From Paraburkholderia nodosa DSM 21604 (GTDB lineage: Bacteria; Pseudomonadota; Gammaproteobacteria; Burkholderiales; Burkholderiaceae), in assembly GCF_000519185.1 (NCBI RefSeq), contig NZ_JAFA01000007.1:1-64000 (forward strand): a DNA stretch of 64,000 bases. The letters are read 5' to 3'. Shown in pieces: positions 1 to 7,736 of this stretch. The notes under the pieces are model-generated. The model had not been told where the DNA came from, ran no database searches, and was given only the letters and a program-made list of their open reading frames with translations. Positions within the stretch are counted from its first letter, which is position 1; each line of letters begins with the position of its first letter. A program made the position numbers and the translations under genes.

Positions 1-456
1 ACATGGTTGAGTACACAACCATTCGTGAACGAGGACGACGTCGGGCCGCTAGCGGGACCGATCCTCGACAAGTTCCGGGAAGTCATCGTGGGGACCGACA
101 ACATGTACAAGCTCGCACGCAAGCACGAACTCAAGGTGGCGTTCGGGACCGACCTGATCTTCTCACCGGCCGTGACGGCGCGCCAAGGTTTGATGATCGG
201 CAATATGGCCCGCTGGTACAGCGGCTCCGAGACTTTGCGGATGGTGACGGGGGGGAACGGGGAGTTGCTTGCGCTCTCCGGCGAGCGCAACCCCTATCCC
301 GCCAAACTGGGGGTGCTGGAGCGGGGGGCATGGGCCGATTTGCTGGTCGTCGACGGCAACCCGCTTGACAACGTGGCTCTGCTCGCCGATCCCGAGAAGA
401 ACCTGAAACTGATCATGAAGGATGGGCGCATCTACAAGGATGCCATGCGGACCTAG
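1..456 (+). CDS. Amidohydrolase family protein, C-terminal part (5' truncated by window edge)
   Basis: About 151 residues are visible and the frame is open through base 1, so the gene starts upstream of the window. The C-terminal half of a metal-dependent amidohydrolase of the imidazolonepropionase/prolidase-like group is recognisable. It has the segment FGTDLIFSP, in which the Asp is the family's conserved metal ligand, then the GVLERGAWADLLVVDGNPL closing motif that returns to the small beta-sandwich. The metal-binding HxH and the carbamylated Lys would lie upstream and cannot be checked. The substrate is unknown. The following 1 kb has no clear gene, so this is the end of a transcription unit. 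Confidence 0.8.
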   Translation, partial: TWLSTQPFVNEDDVGPLAGPILDKFREVIVGTDNMYKLARKHELKVAFGTDLIFSPAVTARQGLMIGNMARWYSGSETLRMVTGGNGELLALSGERNPYPAKLGVLERGAWADLLVVDGNPLDNVALLADPEKNLKLIMKDGRIYKDAMRT

Positions 457-1549
457 ACCTGCCTGTACAGGTTGTTGACCAGGTGAAGGCGAATCATGCC
501 GGCGGAGAACTGGAGCAGCGCAGCGTGAATATCGAGCCAACGTTCGAAGTGACAACCGGAGGAAGAGGCACCGATATGAGCGATGGTGACCGATTCAAGG
601 AATTGTACGTGCGCGTGGCGACGCCGGGCTGCAGGAGATTTCCCATCACTGGCCGTTGCTCAAGAACCGCGTGGATACGCAGATCGAGACTGCCATATTC
701 GAACGGGCCCTCGAATCGCCGGCCTGCATGCAGCCGGATCTGGATCGCAAACGAAGTCCTCGGGCGGCATGTACTGCCGGTGATCGCAGATTGCCGCGAT
801 AGCCTGCAGGGCACTCCCGCCATCGTCGCTGCCTGGGGAGCGGCACCGATCAGCTGACAGCGGGACGAATGCGATCGTCTCGTAAAAAGCCCGTTGTCTC
901 GTTGTCTGACTTGAGCCGACGTTCGAATCTCGGACGAAATCTCCTGGTGAGCGGCAGGAGGTGGCCGACACCGGCAGCTCGCTGTCGGCCGCAGATCTTC
1001 CAACCGAGTCCGCGCCTGCCGTTGATCTCGCAGTGACACAACTATTGTCAGCAACGCTGACAGATTTATCGCGAGCTACGATGGGCGGTGGCACGGAACC
1101 CGATAACCAGCCGCGCAATGGTCATTGACGCTTGAGCTGGGACCGCCACTCCTGGACAGGCTAACCGACGTGAGATCAGGCGACGCGGCAATACCAGTCC
1201 TGCGCACAGTCTATTCCGTCGATGATCTCGATGTAGGTCAGTACATGTCAACGCACGGTGGTATGAACTCTGCCGCACATGGACCGATTGGCGCCAAGGG
1301 CGTTACGTCCAAAAGCGCAGCTGTACTACACGCACGTGCCGGCAGATGACCGGCCAGAACTGAAGCGGAAGACGTTTCGCGACCCTGAGACGATGTTCGC
1401 GAACGTCGGCTTTCGGCAATGCGCGAAATGTTGCGCGCGCGCAGAGCGCTGAATGCTTCACGCAGCACGAGCCTTCAGCAGCAAGGCCTGAAAGCTCAAG
1501 GCGAGAGGATTACGCGGACAGGGTTGACCGCAATCCTCTTGCGCGATGG
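457..1549. other. Intergenic stretch with decayed coding traces
   Basis: I find no convincing intact gene. Short runs look protein-like but are interrupted. Near 620-730 one plus-strand frame reads LQEISHHWPLLKNRVDTQIE-like sequence without a start. Near 1317-1450 another reads QLYYTHVPADDRPELKRKTF before a stop. Neither can be assigned to a family. The pattern is what eroded genes leave behind, but no source is identified. Confidence 0.4.
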
Positions 1550-2119
1550 TTAGCCCGCTCCGTGAACCGGCTCATAACACATTGCTACCGCCCCCGAGCC
1601 GTACTCCAGCCGGCTCACGAGTTTCAAGTCGATGAGCTTGGATAGCCCTGCGAACAACGTCGGCCCGTAGCCTGCTAGCCTGGGCTGCACAATGAACTCG
1701 TATTCATCGATCAATCCAAGCTCCGCCAGTGCCTGCGGGAGCTTCAGTCCTCCGACTAACAGTCCCTTGCCCGACTCCCGCTTGAGCTGCTGAACGGCCT
1801 CCAACAGATCCCCGCGCACGAGCTCCGCGTTCCAATCGACTCGATCCAGGGTGCTCGACACGACGTACTTCTTTGCTGCATCGATCGTCTGGGCGAACGG
1901 TTCCATCCAGGGCTCAATCCAATCAGGCCTCGCTCCGGTCCGCGCCGGCGCGCGCCATGCTGCCTCCATCATTTCGTAAGTCACCCGGCCAAGGAGGATG
2001 GCATCGGCCCGCTCGATGTTCTCGGCCGCGCGACGGTGCAATTCTTCGTCCGCCAAAATTGCACGATGATCGCAGCACCCATCCAATGTGACGTTGATGG
2101 AATATCGAAGGGCTCGCAT
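1550..2119 (-). CDS. Dihydrofolate reductase family protein (RibD C-terminal-like)
   Basis: A 189-residue protein of the DHFR/RibD C-terminal reductase fold, probably NADPH-dependent and cytosolic. The N-terminus MRALRYSINVTLDGCCDH matches the family's first strand and substrate loop. DAILLGRVTYEMM and GKGLLVGGLKLPQALAELGL match the nucleotide-binding strands, the second carrying the GG pair that contacts the cofactor phosphates. A TTG codon lies four codons further upstream; the ATG is preferred because the conserved domain begins directly after it. Members are often stand-alone genes of unknown substrate, and nothing nearby suggests a folate or riboflavin role. Confidence 0.85.
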   Translation of the reverse strand: MRALRYSINVTLDGCCDHRAILADEELHRRAAENIERADAILLGRVTYEMMEAAWRAPARTGARPDWIEPWMEPFAQTIDAAKKYVVSSTLDRVDWNAELVRGDLLEAVQQLKRESGKGLLVGGLKLPQALAELGLIDEYEFIVQPRLAGYGPTLFAGLSKLIDLKLVSRLEYGSGAVAMCYEPVHGAG

Positions 2120-2318
2120 ACGTGTCCCCAAAGTAGGCTAACGCGTGAGGTAACTGGCGCGAACTCGCGCGGTGGGTGAGCGTCTGATTGACCGGATTGT
2201 TGGGCAATATTCACCCGACTCCGTCCGGTTAACGCGTTTGAGTATAGCCGGACATCGCAGGCATGTGACTTCGCTGTCGTCGCATCAAGGCCGACTTTCA
2301 ACGACTCGAGAATACACC

Positions 2319-2555
2319 ATGAAAAGGACACTTCTCACGTTTGCGATTGTTATGTCGCTTCCAGTGATCTCACCGACTTCAGCGATGGCGGCAGGCTGCA
2401 TGAAAGGCGCAGCCGTGGGTGGCGTGACGGGCCACGTCGCGGGTAAACACGGCACGGCAGGCGCTGCAGCTGGGTGTGCCGTCGGACACCACGAGGCAGC
2501 AAAGAAGCAGAAGGCGGCGAGTGACGCCGCGGCGAGCAAACCTGCGAGCCAATAG
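2319..2555 (+). CDS. Small secreted glycine-zipper protein
   Basis: A 78-residue protein. The ATG at 2319 gives a clean Sec signal peptide (MKRTLLTFAIVMSLP followed by a small-residue cleavage region near SAMAA). A frame open further upstream has no signal-like start and is rejected. The mature part carries a glycine-zipper stretch (GAAVGGVTGHVAGKHG and GAAAGCAVGHH) and a Lys/Ala-rich tail. Such small proteins in Burkholderiaceae are exported and membrane-associated, with no established function. Cys residues in the zipper could form a disulphide in the periplasm. Confidence 0.65.
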   Translation: MKRTLLTFAIVMSLPVISPTSAMAAGCMKGAAVGGVTGHVAGKHGTAGAAAGCAVGHHEAAKKQKAASDAAASKPASQ

Positions 2556-3260
2556 TTGGCGATCCCGGTAACTGTCTCCAATCGGCAGACGGCGGTGCTC
2601 CCGCAGGCACTCCGCCGCAGACGGGTCGCGACGCTAAGGTACCGGGACATTTGCGACAGTCTCGTTGTGGCAGCCGCCTCGGTGCGTTTGCGCTGGCTCT
2701 GCAGTGCCTTCGCATAGCTCACAAATTCCAGGTGCGAACATTAGATATTCAGGTTGTACTCCTATGCGATTCATCGCCGAAGCCGCATGGGAACGTGAGG
2801 TATGTGACTCGTCCGCGTGAAAGCCAGCACAGATGCCATCGCGTGTGCCAGACGGAGACGTCATGTAAGTCACGCTTGCGTCAACTGCAGGCACGCGCAG
2901 CGGCGCAAGAAGTGATGTCGCTGTCGAAATGCGAAAAATTATCTTATCGGCAGATCTGAAAAGGCATTCACGCGAGATATGACTTACCGCGTTGAATTCG
3001 TTGCTCTCGCGCTACCGGCGGGCTGTGGTCCCGAATCGCTTCCGCCGAACCGGTTGCTGCAACTGGCGGGGCGTGTGCCACGGCGCCCAACTGCTCGAGC
3101 GGGCGCGACGTCTGTCGCTGTGCAGTTCGCTGCAGGTACGGCTCGGTTCCCGGACGTCGCAGCGCCCGAAACTGGTGCGCCATGATGCATGTCAGTGCAC
3201 ATTGTTACCGGCACAGGGCGGGGAAACGCCTCCCACGCTACAAAGCCGTGCCTTATTTCA
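2556..3260. other. Intergenic region upstream of the guanidine operon
   Basis: No intact gene is supported. It contains one copy of a diverged dispersed repeat (2818-2882) and, from about 3186, a short TGCA...TGCA inverted repeat upstream of the candidate sigma-54 promoter. That repeat could be an enhancer-binding protein site, but its spacing does not match the classical NtrC site exactly. Confidence 0.4.
2818..2882 (+). repeat. Dispersed imperfect repeat, copy A
   Basis: The sequence TGAAAGCCAGCACA and, 28 bases on, GTCATGTAAGTCAC recur at 22111-22178 with few differences. Read from a GTG at 2817, copy A encodes 32 residues (KASTDAIACARRRRHVSHAC then VNCRHAQRRKK) and stops at 2915. The matching frame in copy B is the start of a 71-residue ORF. 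The two are therefore probably a truncated and a longer member of one small-protein family. Confidence 0.55.
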
Positions 3261-3261
3261 T

Positions 3262-3277
3262 TGGCACGCTTCTCGCT
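3262..3277 (+). promoter_or_regulatory. Candidate sigma-54 promoter of the guanidine operon
   Basis: The sequence TGGCACG-CTTC-TCGCT matches the sigma-54 consensus TGGCACG-N4-TTGCW except for one base in the -12 element. It lies about 50 bases upstream of the guanidine-I riboswitch, so transcription would begin near 3288 and include the whole aptamer. RpoN control suits a nitrogen-scavenging operon. A cognate activator site (NtrC or other) is not clearly visible. Confidence 0.6.
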
Positions 3278-3321
3278 TTAAGGAGTGGGCAAGGAGCCGG
3301 CGCAGCATCCGGTTCGTCAGA

Positions 3322-3432
3322 CAATCTGGAAATGGACAGCTAGGGTTCCGGCCTGCTTCTCGCAGGTGCTGGTCCGAGAGCTGGCGACCTCAGGCGAGGT
3401 TACACGGCGGGATAAAAGCCCGGGAGAGAACG
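3322..3432 (+). ncRNA. Guanidine-I riboswitch (ykkC-yxkD)
   Basis: The hallmark conserved blocks of the ykkC aptamer appear in order: CTAGGGTTCCG (3340-3350), GGTCCGAGAGC (about 3371-3381), ACGGCGGGATAAAAGCCCGG ending at 3422, then GAGA. Variable stems separate them (GCCTGC...GCAGG and GACCTC...GAGGT). The aptamer binds guanidinium and turns on downstream genes. It sits 55 bases before the first gene of the carboxylase operon, in the right orientation. The gap has no obvious poly-U intrinsic terminator, so control could act at translation: the GAGG ribosome site (3474-3477) lies in GAGGTCAACCTC, which can self-pair. Confidence 0.92.
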
Positions 3433-3486
3433 CGATGTTTGCGCTGCTCCCTGCCGTTGCTAACCGTCCCCTTCGAGGTCAACCTC

Positions 3487-4557
3487 ATGCGCAAGCTCGT
3501 TCGCTGTCTTGGCATCGCCGCCGTCTCCCTCGCCACCTTCGCTTCAAGTGCCGCGTTCGCCGCGGGCCGCAGCGACTTCAAGGTTTGCTGGACCATCTAC
3601 GCCGGCTGGATGCCGTGGGGGCAGGCAAAAACCCAGGGCATCATCTCGAAGTGGGCCACAAAATATGGTATCAAGATCGATGTCGTCCAGCTGAACGACT
3701 ACGTTGAATCCATCAATCAGTACACGGCTGGCAAGTTCGACGGCTGCGCGATGACCAACATGGATGCACTCACCATCCCGGCATCGGGCGGCGTCGATTC
3801 GACTGCCCTGATCGTGAGCGACTACTCGAACGGCAACGACGGCGTGCTCATGAAGGGCAAGGGCAAGCAGATCGCCGACCTGAAAGGCCAGCAGGTCAAT
3901 CTCGTGCAGTTCTCGGTCTCTCACTACCTGCTCGCACGCGCTTTGGAAAGCGCCCATATGAGCGAGCGCGATCTCAAGGTTGTGAACACATCCGACGCCG
4001 ATATCTCAGGCGCATTCGCGACCCCCACTGTTCACAACGCGGTGACATGGAACCCGATGCTCGCCGATCTGAAAGCGCAGCCGAACGTCACCGAAGTCTT
4101 CGATTCGAGCAAGATTCCCGGCGAAATCATGGACATGATGGTCGTCAATACGAAGACGCTGCAAGAGAATCCGGCGCTCGGCAAGGCACTGACGGGCGCA
4201 TGGTTCGAGATGGTTGCGCTGATGCACAGCAATTCGGCGGCGAGCACCAGCGCGCTGACGTCGATGGCGAAGGCCTCCGGTACCGACCTTGCGAACTACA
4301 AGGGGCAGCTGTCGACCACTGCGCTCTTCTACACACCTCAGGCGGCCGTCGCTTTCGTGACGAGCCCGGACATGCCGAAGATCATGACGCGCGTAGCGAA
4401 GTTCTCCTTTGACCACGGTCTGCTTGGCCAGGATGCAAAGAGTGCGGATTCCGTGGGCATGGCGTTCGACAAGAACGTGATCGTCGGCGACAAGAACAAC
4501 GTCAAGCTGCGTTTCGATCCGAGCTACGTCGAGATGGCGGCCGCGGGCAAGCTCTGA
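3487..4557 (+). CDS. ABC transporter substrate-binding protein (guanidine operon)
   Basis: A 356-residue periplasmic binding protein of the NMT1/TauA/SsuA type. The start at 3487 follows a GAGG site with 8-base spacing and gives a signal peptide MRKLVRCLGIAAVSLATF ending near AFAAG. Longer in-frame starts upstream run through the riboswitch and are wrong. The mature protein opens FKVCWTIYAGWMPWGQAK and contains FDGCAMTNMDAL, as in binding proteins associated with urea-carboxylase operons. It is the first gene under the riboswitch and is followed by its permease and ATPase, so the ligand is inferred to be guanidine or a guanidino compound rather than taurine or urea. Confidence 0.88.
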   Translation: MRKLVRCLGIAAVSLATFASSAAFAAGRSDFKVCWTIYAGWMPWGQAKTQGIISKWATKYGIKIDVVQLNDYVESINQYTAGKFDGCAMTNMDALTIPASGGVDSTALIVSDYSNGNDGVLMKGKGKQIADLKGQQVNLVQFSVSHYLLARALESAHMSERDLKVVNTSDADISGAFATPTVHNAVTWNPMLADLKAQPNVTEVFDSSKIPGEIMDMMVVNTKTLQENPALGKALTGAWFEMVALMHSNSAASTSALTSMAKASGTDLANYKGQLSTTALFYTPQAAVAFVTSPDMPKIMTRVAKFSFDHGLLGQDAKSADSVGMAFDKNVIVGDKNNVKLRFDPSYVEMAAAGKL

Positions 4558-4590
4558 GACTGATTTCGAGGCAACTACCAGGCGGTCACC

Positions 4591-5406
4591 ATGCGACTCA
4601 TCAATCGACATCCGAGCCGGATCGGCAGCATGATGCTGCTCCTGCTGCCGTTCGTCGTGCTGTTTGCCGTGTATTTCGCGGGATCTGCGGCGCGGCTCAA
4701 TCTCAATCCCGATGACAAGCTGCTTCCGGGCGCGGCGCAGATGAGCGATGCCGTGAAGTCGGTCGCATTCACTGAGGACAAGCGCACGGGAGAATATCTG
4801 TTGTGGGACGACACCCTGTCGAGCTTGCGACGACTGGGTATCGGTCTCGTCGTGAGCGCGGTGATTGCACTGGCGGCCGCTATCGCGACCGGCTCGTTTC
4901 CGCTCGTCAGCGCAACGCTTTCGCCATTCATCACCGTCGTTTCGATGGTGCCTCCGCTGGCGGTGCTGCCGATCCTTTTCATTGTCTTCGGGCTCGATGA
5001 GCTATCGAAGGTCGTGCTCATTGTTTTCGGCATCACACCCATGATCATTCGGGACCTGCATGCCCGTGCCCGCGATATTCCCGCCGAGTTGTGGGTCAAG
5101 GCCCAGACGTTGGGGGCCACGAGCTGGACGGTGATTCTGCGCCTGGTTTTGCCCCAACTTCTGCCGCGCCTGCTGGTGGCGATGCGACTCTCGCTCGGTG
5201 CTGCATGGCTGTTTCTCATCGCCGCTGAAGCGATCGCATCGACGGATGGCCTTGGCTACCGAATCTTCCTCGTGCGCCGCTACCTCTCCATGGACCTGAT
5301 TCTGCCGTACGTCGCCTGGATCACGCTGCTCGCGTGGCTCACCGATGAACTGCTTCGCCGCATCACGCAGTGGTCGTTCCCCTGGTACGGCGGAGGTGGA
5401 CGATGA
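4591..5406 (+). CDS. ABC transporter permease (guanidine operon)
   Basis: A 271-residue inner-membrane permease of the SsuC/TauC family. There is an N-terminal membrane segment (MMLLLLPFVVLFAVYFAG), a periplasmic loop of about 60 residues, and then five hydrophobic segments. The cytoplasmic coupling (EAA) loop is visible as ELWVKAQTLGATSW. The gene lies 33 bases after the binding-protein gene and overlaps the ATPase gene by four bases (ATGA), as expected for a co-translated importer. Substrate is inferred from the riboswitch only. Confidence 0.88.
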   Translation: MRLINRHPSRIGSMMLLLLPFVVLFAVYFAGSAARLNLNPDDKLLPGAAQMSDAVKSVAFTEDKRTGEYLLWDDTLSSLRRLGIGLVVSAVIALAAAIATGSFPLVSATLSPFITVVSMVPPLAVLPILFIVFGLDELSKVVLIVFGITPMIIRDLHARARDIPAELWVKAQTLGATSWTVILRLVLPQLLPRLLVAMRLSLGAAWLFLIAAEAIASTDGLGYRIFLVRRYLSMDLILPYVAWITLLAWLTDELLRRITQWSFPWYGGGGR

Positions 5407-6191
5407 TCGAAGTCCGCAATGTCTGGAAAGAGTACGGCGGTCAGGTGGTTCTGGAGCGTTTGAATCTGACGATCCAGGAGGGCGAGTTCTGTTCGATGGT
5501 TGGCGCTTCCGGCTGCGGAAAGTCGACGTTTCTGCGACTTTTGCTGGGTCAGGAGCAAGTGACGCGCGGCGAGATCCTGCTGGACGGCCAACCACTGCCC
5601 GCCGAACCGGACGCACATCGTGGCGTAGTGTTCCAGCGCTACTCGGTGTTCGAGCACCTTAGCGTATTGCGCAACGTGATGCTGGGACTGGAGCTTCCGA
5701 AAGCGAAGCTCACGGGCAGACTCTTCGGAGCGCAACGGCGCGCCGCGCGAGACGAGGCTGCGGCCATGCTCGAGCGGGTGGGACTCGGTGCGGCCTTGAA
5801 CAAGTACCCGCAGCAACTCTCCGGTGGTATGCAACAACGCCTTGCCATCGCGCAGGCCTTGATGATGAAGCCGCGCGTCCTTCTGCTCGACGAGCCGTTT
5901 GGCGCACTGGATCCCGGTATCCGCAAGGACATGCACGCGCTGCTCTCGGACCTGTGGTGCGAAGCGAAGCTGACCATTTTCATGGTTACGCATGACCTCA
6001 AAGAGGGCTTCACGTTGGGAAGCCGTGTGCTGGTTTTCGACAAGGTACGCGTTGACCCCCAGGCGCCGGGCGCCTACGGAGCCCGTATCACCTACAACAT
6101 TCCACTCGACCGCAGCCGCGAATCGGTGTCCGCGGTGCATCTGGCGCGCGCGGCGGTTCAAGGCGCGTCCAGCATCGAAGTGGTTTCATGA
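5403..6191 (+). CDS. ABC transporter ATP-binding protein (guanidine operon)
   Basis: A 262-residue ABC ATPase with all nucleotide-site motifs: Walker A GASGCGKST, Q-loop VFQRYSVF, signature LSGGMQQ, Walker B VLLLDEPFG and switch His in MVTHDL. It starts with ATG inside the permease stop (ATGA overlap), and the next gene follows after 13 bases. It energises uptake by the preceding permease and binding protein. The nearest well-known relatives are SsuB/TauB, but the context argues for a guanidinium or nitrogen-compound importer. Confidence 0.9.
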   Translation: MIEVRNVWKEYGGQVVLERLNLTIQEGEFCSMVGASGCGKSTFLRLLLGQEQVTRGEILLDGQPLPAEPDAHRGVVFQRYSVFEHLSVLRNVMLGLELPKAKLTGRLFGAQRRAARDEAAAMLERVGLGAALNKYPQQLSGGMQQRLAIAQALMMKPRVLLLDEPFGALDPGIRKDMHALLSDLWCEAKLTIFMVTHDLKEGFTLGSRVLVFDKVRVDPQAPGAYGARITYNIPLDRSRESVSAVHLARAAVQGASSIEVVS

Positions 6192-6204
6192 AGGGAACTC
6201 GAAC

Positions 6205-6909
6205 ATGAAGTTATTGCTTGAAGAAACCGTACCGGGCGGCGGCCATACCTCTCTCATCGTGAAGCGCGGGCAATCGTTGCGCGTGACCGACCTGCATGGT
6301 GGCGCCAATGTCAGCGTCATGATGGTCAATGCAACGGAGAAGAGCGAGCGGCTGAACCTGCCGGATTCGCTGAAGTGCCAGCACACCGCAAAACTCACGA
6401 CAGGTCACTGCCTGTACTCCGATATGGGACGGGTTCTCGCTGCCATCGTCGACGACACATGCGGGTGGCACGACAGCATCGGCGGCGTTTCGAACGCCGG
6501 GGAGGTCACCGCGCGGTATGGGGCTGGCCGCTATCAGGAACTGCGCAACGCGTTCTACCGGAATGGCACGGACAATTTGCTCGTCGAGATGGGCAAGTGG
6601 GGCCTCGAGATCTCAGACCTGCTGATGACGCTCAATCTTTTCAGCCGCGTCGATGTCACGAGCGTTGGAGAGCTGAATTTTGTGAGCAACAACTCGAAGG
6701 CCGGCGACTACGTTGAGCTGTATGCGCCAATGAACACGCTTGTCGTGCTTACCGCGATTCAGCATCCGCTCGACCCGAACCCTGAATATGCGCCCAAGGC
6801 GGTGAAACTCGAATTGAGCGAGGCGCAGCCTGGCGTGGCCGAAGGGTGCCGTACCGCATGCGAGGAAAACGTGCGCGGTTTTATCAACACAGAGCGATTC
6901 TTTCTTTGA
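6205..6909 (+). CDS. cgdB: DUF1989 protein, carboxyguanidine deiminase-type subunit (urea carboxylase-associated protein 2)
   Basis: A 234-residue DUF1989 protein. The start chosen is ATG at 6205, where [14 protein letters not shown] begins the conserved fold; upstream codons belong to the ATPase gene. Conserved features are [13 protein letters not shown], whose Cys and His are typical of the family's metal site, and LNLFSRVDV. In guanidine-degrading bacteria two such proteins form carboxyguanidine deiminase, which converts carboxyguanidine to allophanate and ammonia. Its partner follows 14 bases downstream. The assignment as the B rather than the A subunit is by gene order and is tentative. 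Confidence 0.8.
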   Translation: MKLLLEETVPGGGHTSLIVKRGQSLRVTDLHGGANVSVMMVNATEKSERLNLPDSLKCQHTAKLTTGHCLYSDMGRVLAAIVDDTCGWHDSIGGVSNAGEVTARYGAGRYQELRNAFYRNGTDNLLVEMGKWGLEISDLLMTLNLFSRVDVTSVGELNFVSNNSKAGDYVELYAPMNTLVVLTAIQHPLDPNPEYAPKAVKLELSEAQPGVAEGCRTACEENVRGFINTERFFL

Positions 6910-6923
6910 GCGGAGGCCACTTC

Positions 6924-7565
6924 ATGATGAGCACGCTTGTCGTCAGCGACAAACAGCCCGAGAGCGCGGTCTACCGCGAGACTGTGGCTGCGGGTGAGCC
7001 CTGGCTTCACGAAGTGAAGGCGGGCCAGACACTGCGCATCGTCGATCTGGAAGGCAACCAGGCGGTCGATACGCTGTTCTACAGCCTCGCCAATCCGCGC
7101 GAGCGCTTCGACCCACAACGCACGCTGCGTCGGCAGAAGAGGCTCTACCTGACGGCTGGCTCCGTGTTGTACTCGAATCTCGGCAATCCCATGCTAACCG
7201 TCGTTGCCGATACCTGTGGACGTCACGATACGCTCGGCGGCGCTTGCGCACAGGAGAGCAATACCGTGCGCTATGCGCTGGAAAAGCGTTATATGCACAG
7301 CTGCCGCGACAACTTCCTGCGCGCTTGCGCACATGACGGCCGCCTCTCGAAGCAGGACATCGGCGCGAACGTCAACTTCTTCATGAACGTCCCCGTGACG
7401 GCGGGAGGGGGGCTCAGTTTCGAAGACGGCATTTCCGCACCGGGGAAGTACGTCGAACTGCGTGCCGAGATGGACGTCATCGTGCTGATTTCCAACTGCC
7501 CTCAGTTGAACAATCCGTGCAACGCCTACAACCCGACGCCAGCGGAGCTGCTGATATGGGACTGA
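6924..7565 (+). CDS. cgdA: DUF1989 protein, carboxyguanidine deiminase-type subunit (urea carboxylase-associated protein 1)
   Basis: A 213-residue paralogue of the preceding protein. The ATG at 6924 has a good GGAGG site at 6912-6916; a second ATG is the next codon. The metal-site segment [20 protein letters not shown] and the sequence VNFFMNVPV identify the urea carboxylase-associated DUF1989 family. With the upstream protein it is inferred to form the two-subunit deiminase acting between the carboxylase and allophanate hydrolase. A gap of 171 bases without a gene separates it from the carboxylase. Confidence 0.82.
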   Translation: MMSTLVVSDKQPESAVYRETVAAGEPWLHEVKAGQTLRIVDLEGNQAVDTLFYSLANPRERFDPQRTLRRQKRLYLTAGSVLYSNLGNPMLTVVADTCGRHDTLGGACAQESNTVRYALEKRYMHSCRDNFLRACAHDGRLSKQDIGANVNFFMNVPVTAGGGLSFEDGISAPGKYVELRAEMDVIVLISNCPQLNNPCNAYNPTPAELLIWD

Positions 7566-7736
7566 ATCGTTTTCGCAGCTGGTTCTCGTTCGTCATGCTC
7601 GTGCGCTCAGGACGTCATTTCACGCTCACGCGCGTAGCGCTGACTCAGGCAAATCGCTGACGCGAATACGGCCGTGGACGACCGCGGCTCGCATCTCTCA
7701 CGGCGGGACGGCCCGCCTCTGAATCAATTTCCTCCC

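Noticed and set aside
1317..1452. Integrase fragment (YYTHVP...RPELKRK)
   Set aside because: The resemblance is limited to a few residues and no catalytic Arg/His/Tyr pattern can be placed.
2651..2959. A 102-residue plus-strand frame in the intergenic region
   Set aside because: It has no start context or family features. The repeat in this region makes better sense in another frame, matching the copy at 22.1 kb.
2992..3486. Long N-terminal extension of the binding protein reading through the riboswitch region
   Set aside because: It lacks coding character, covers the ykkC aptamer, and the ATG at 3487 with a GAGG site gives a proper signal peptide.
3487..6191. Taurine/sulfonate transporter
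   Set aside because: The protein families fit, but the guanidine-I aptamer and the downstream nitrogen catabolic genes make a sulfonate role unlikely. No sulfonate monooxygenase or dioxygenase is nearby.
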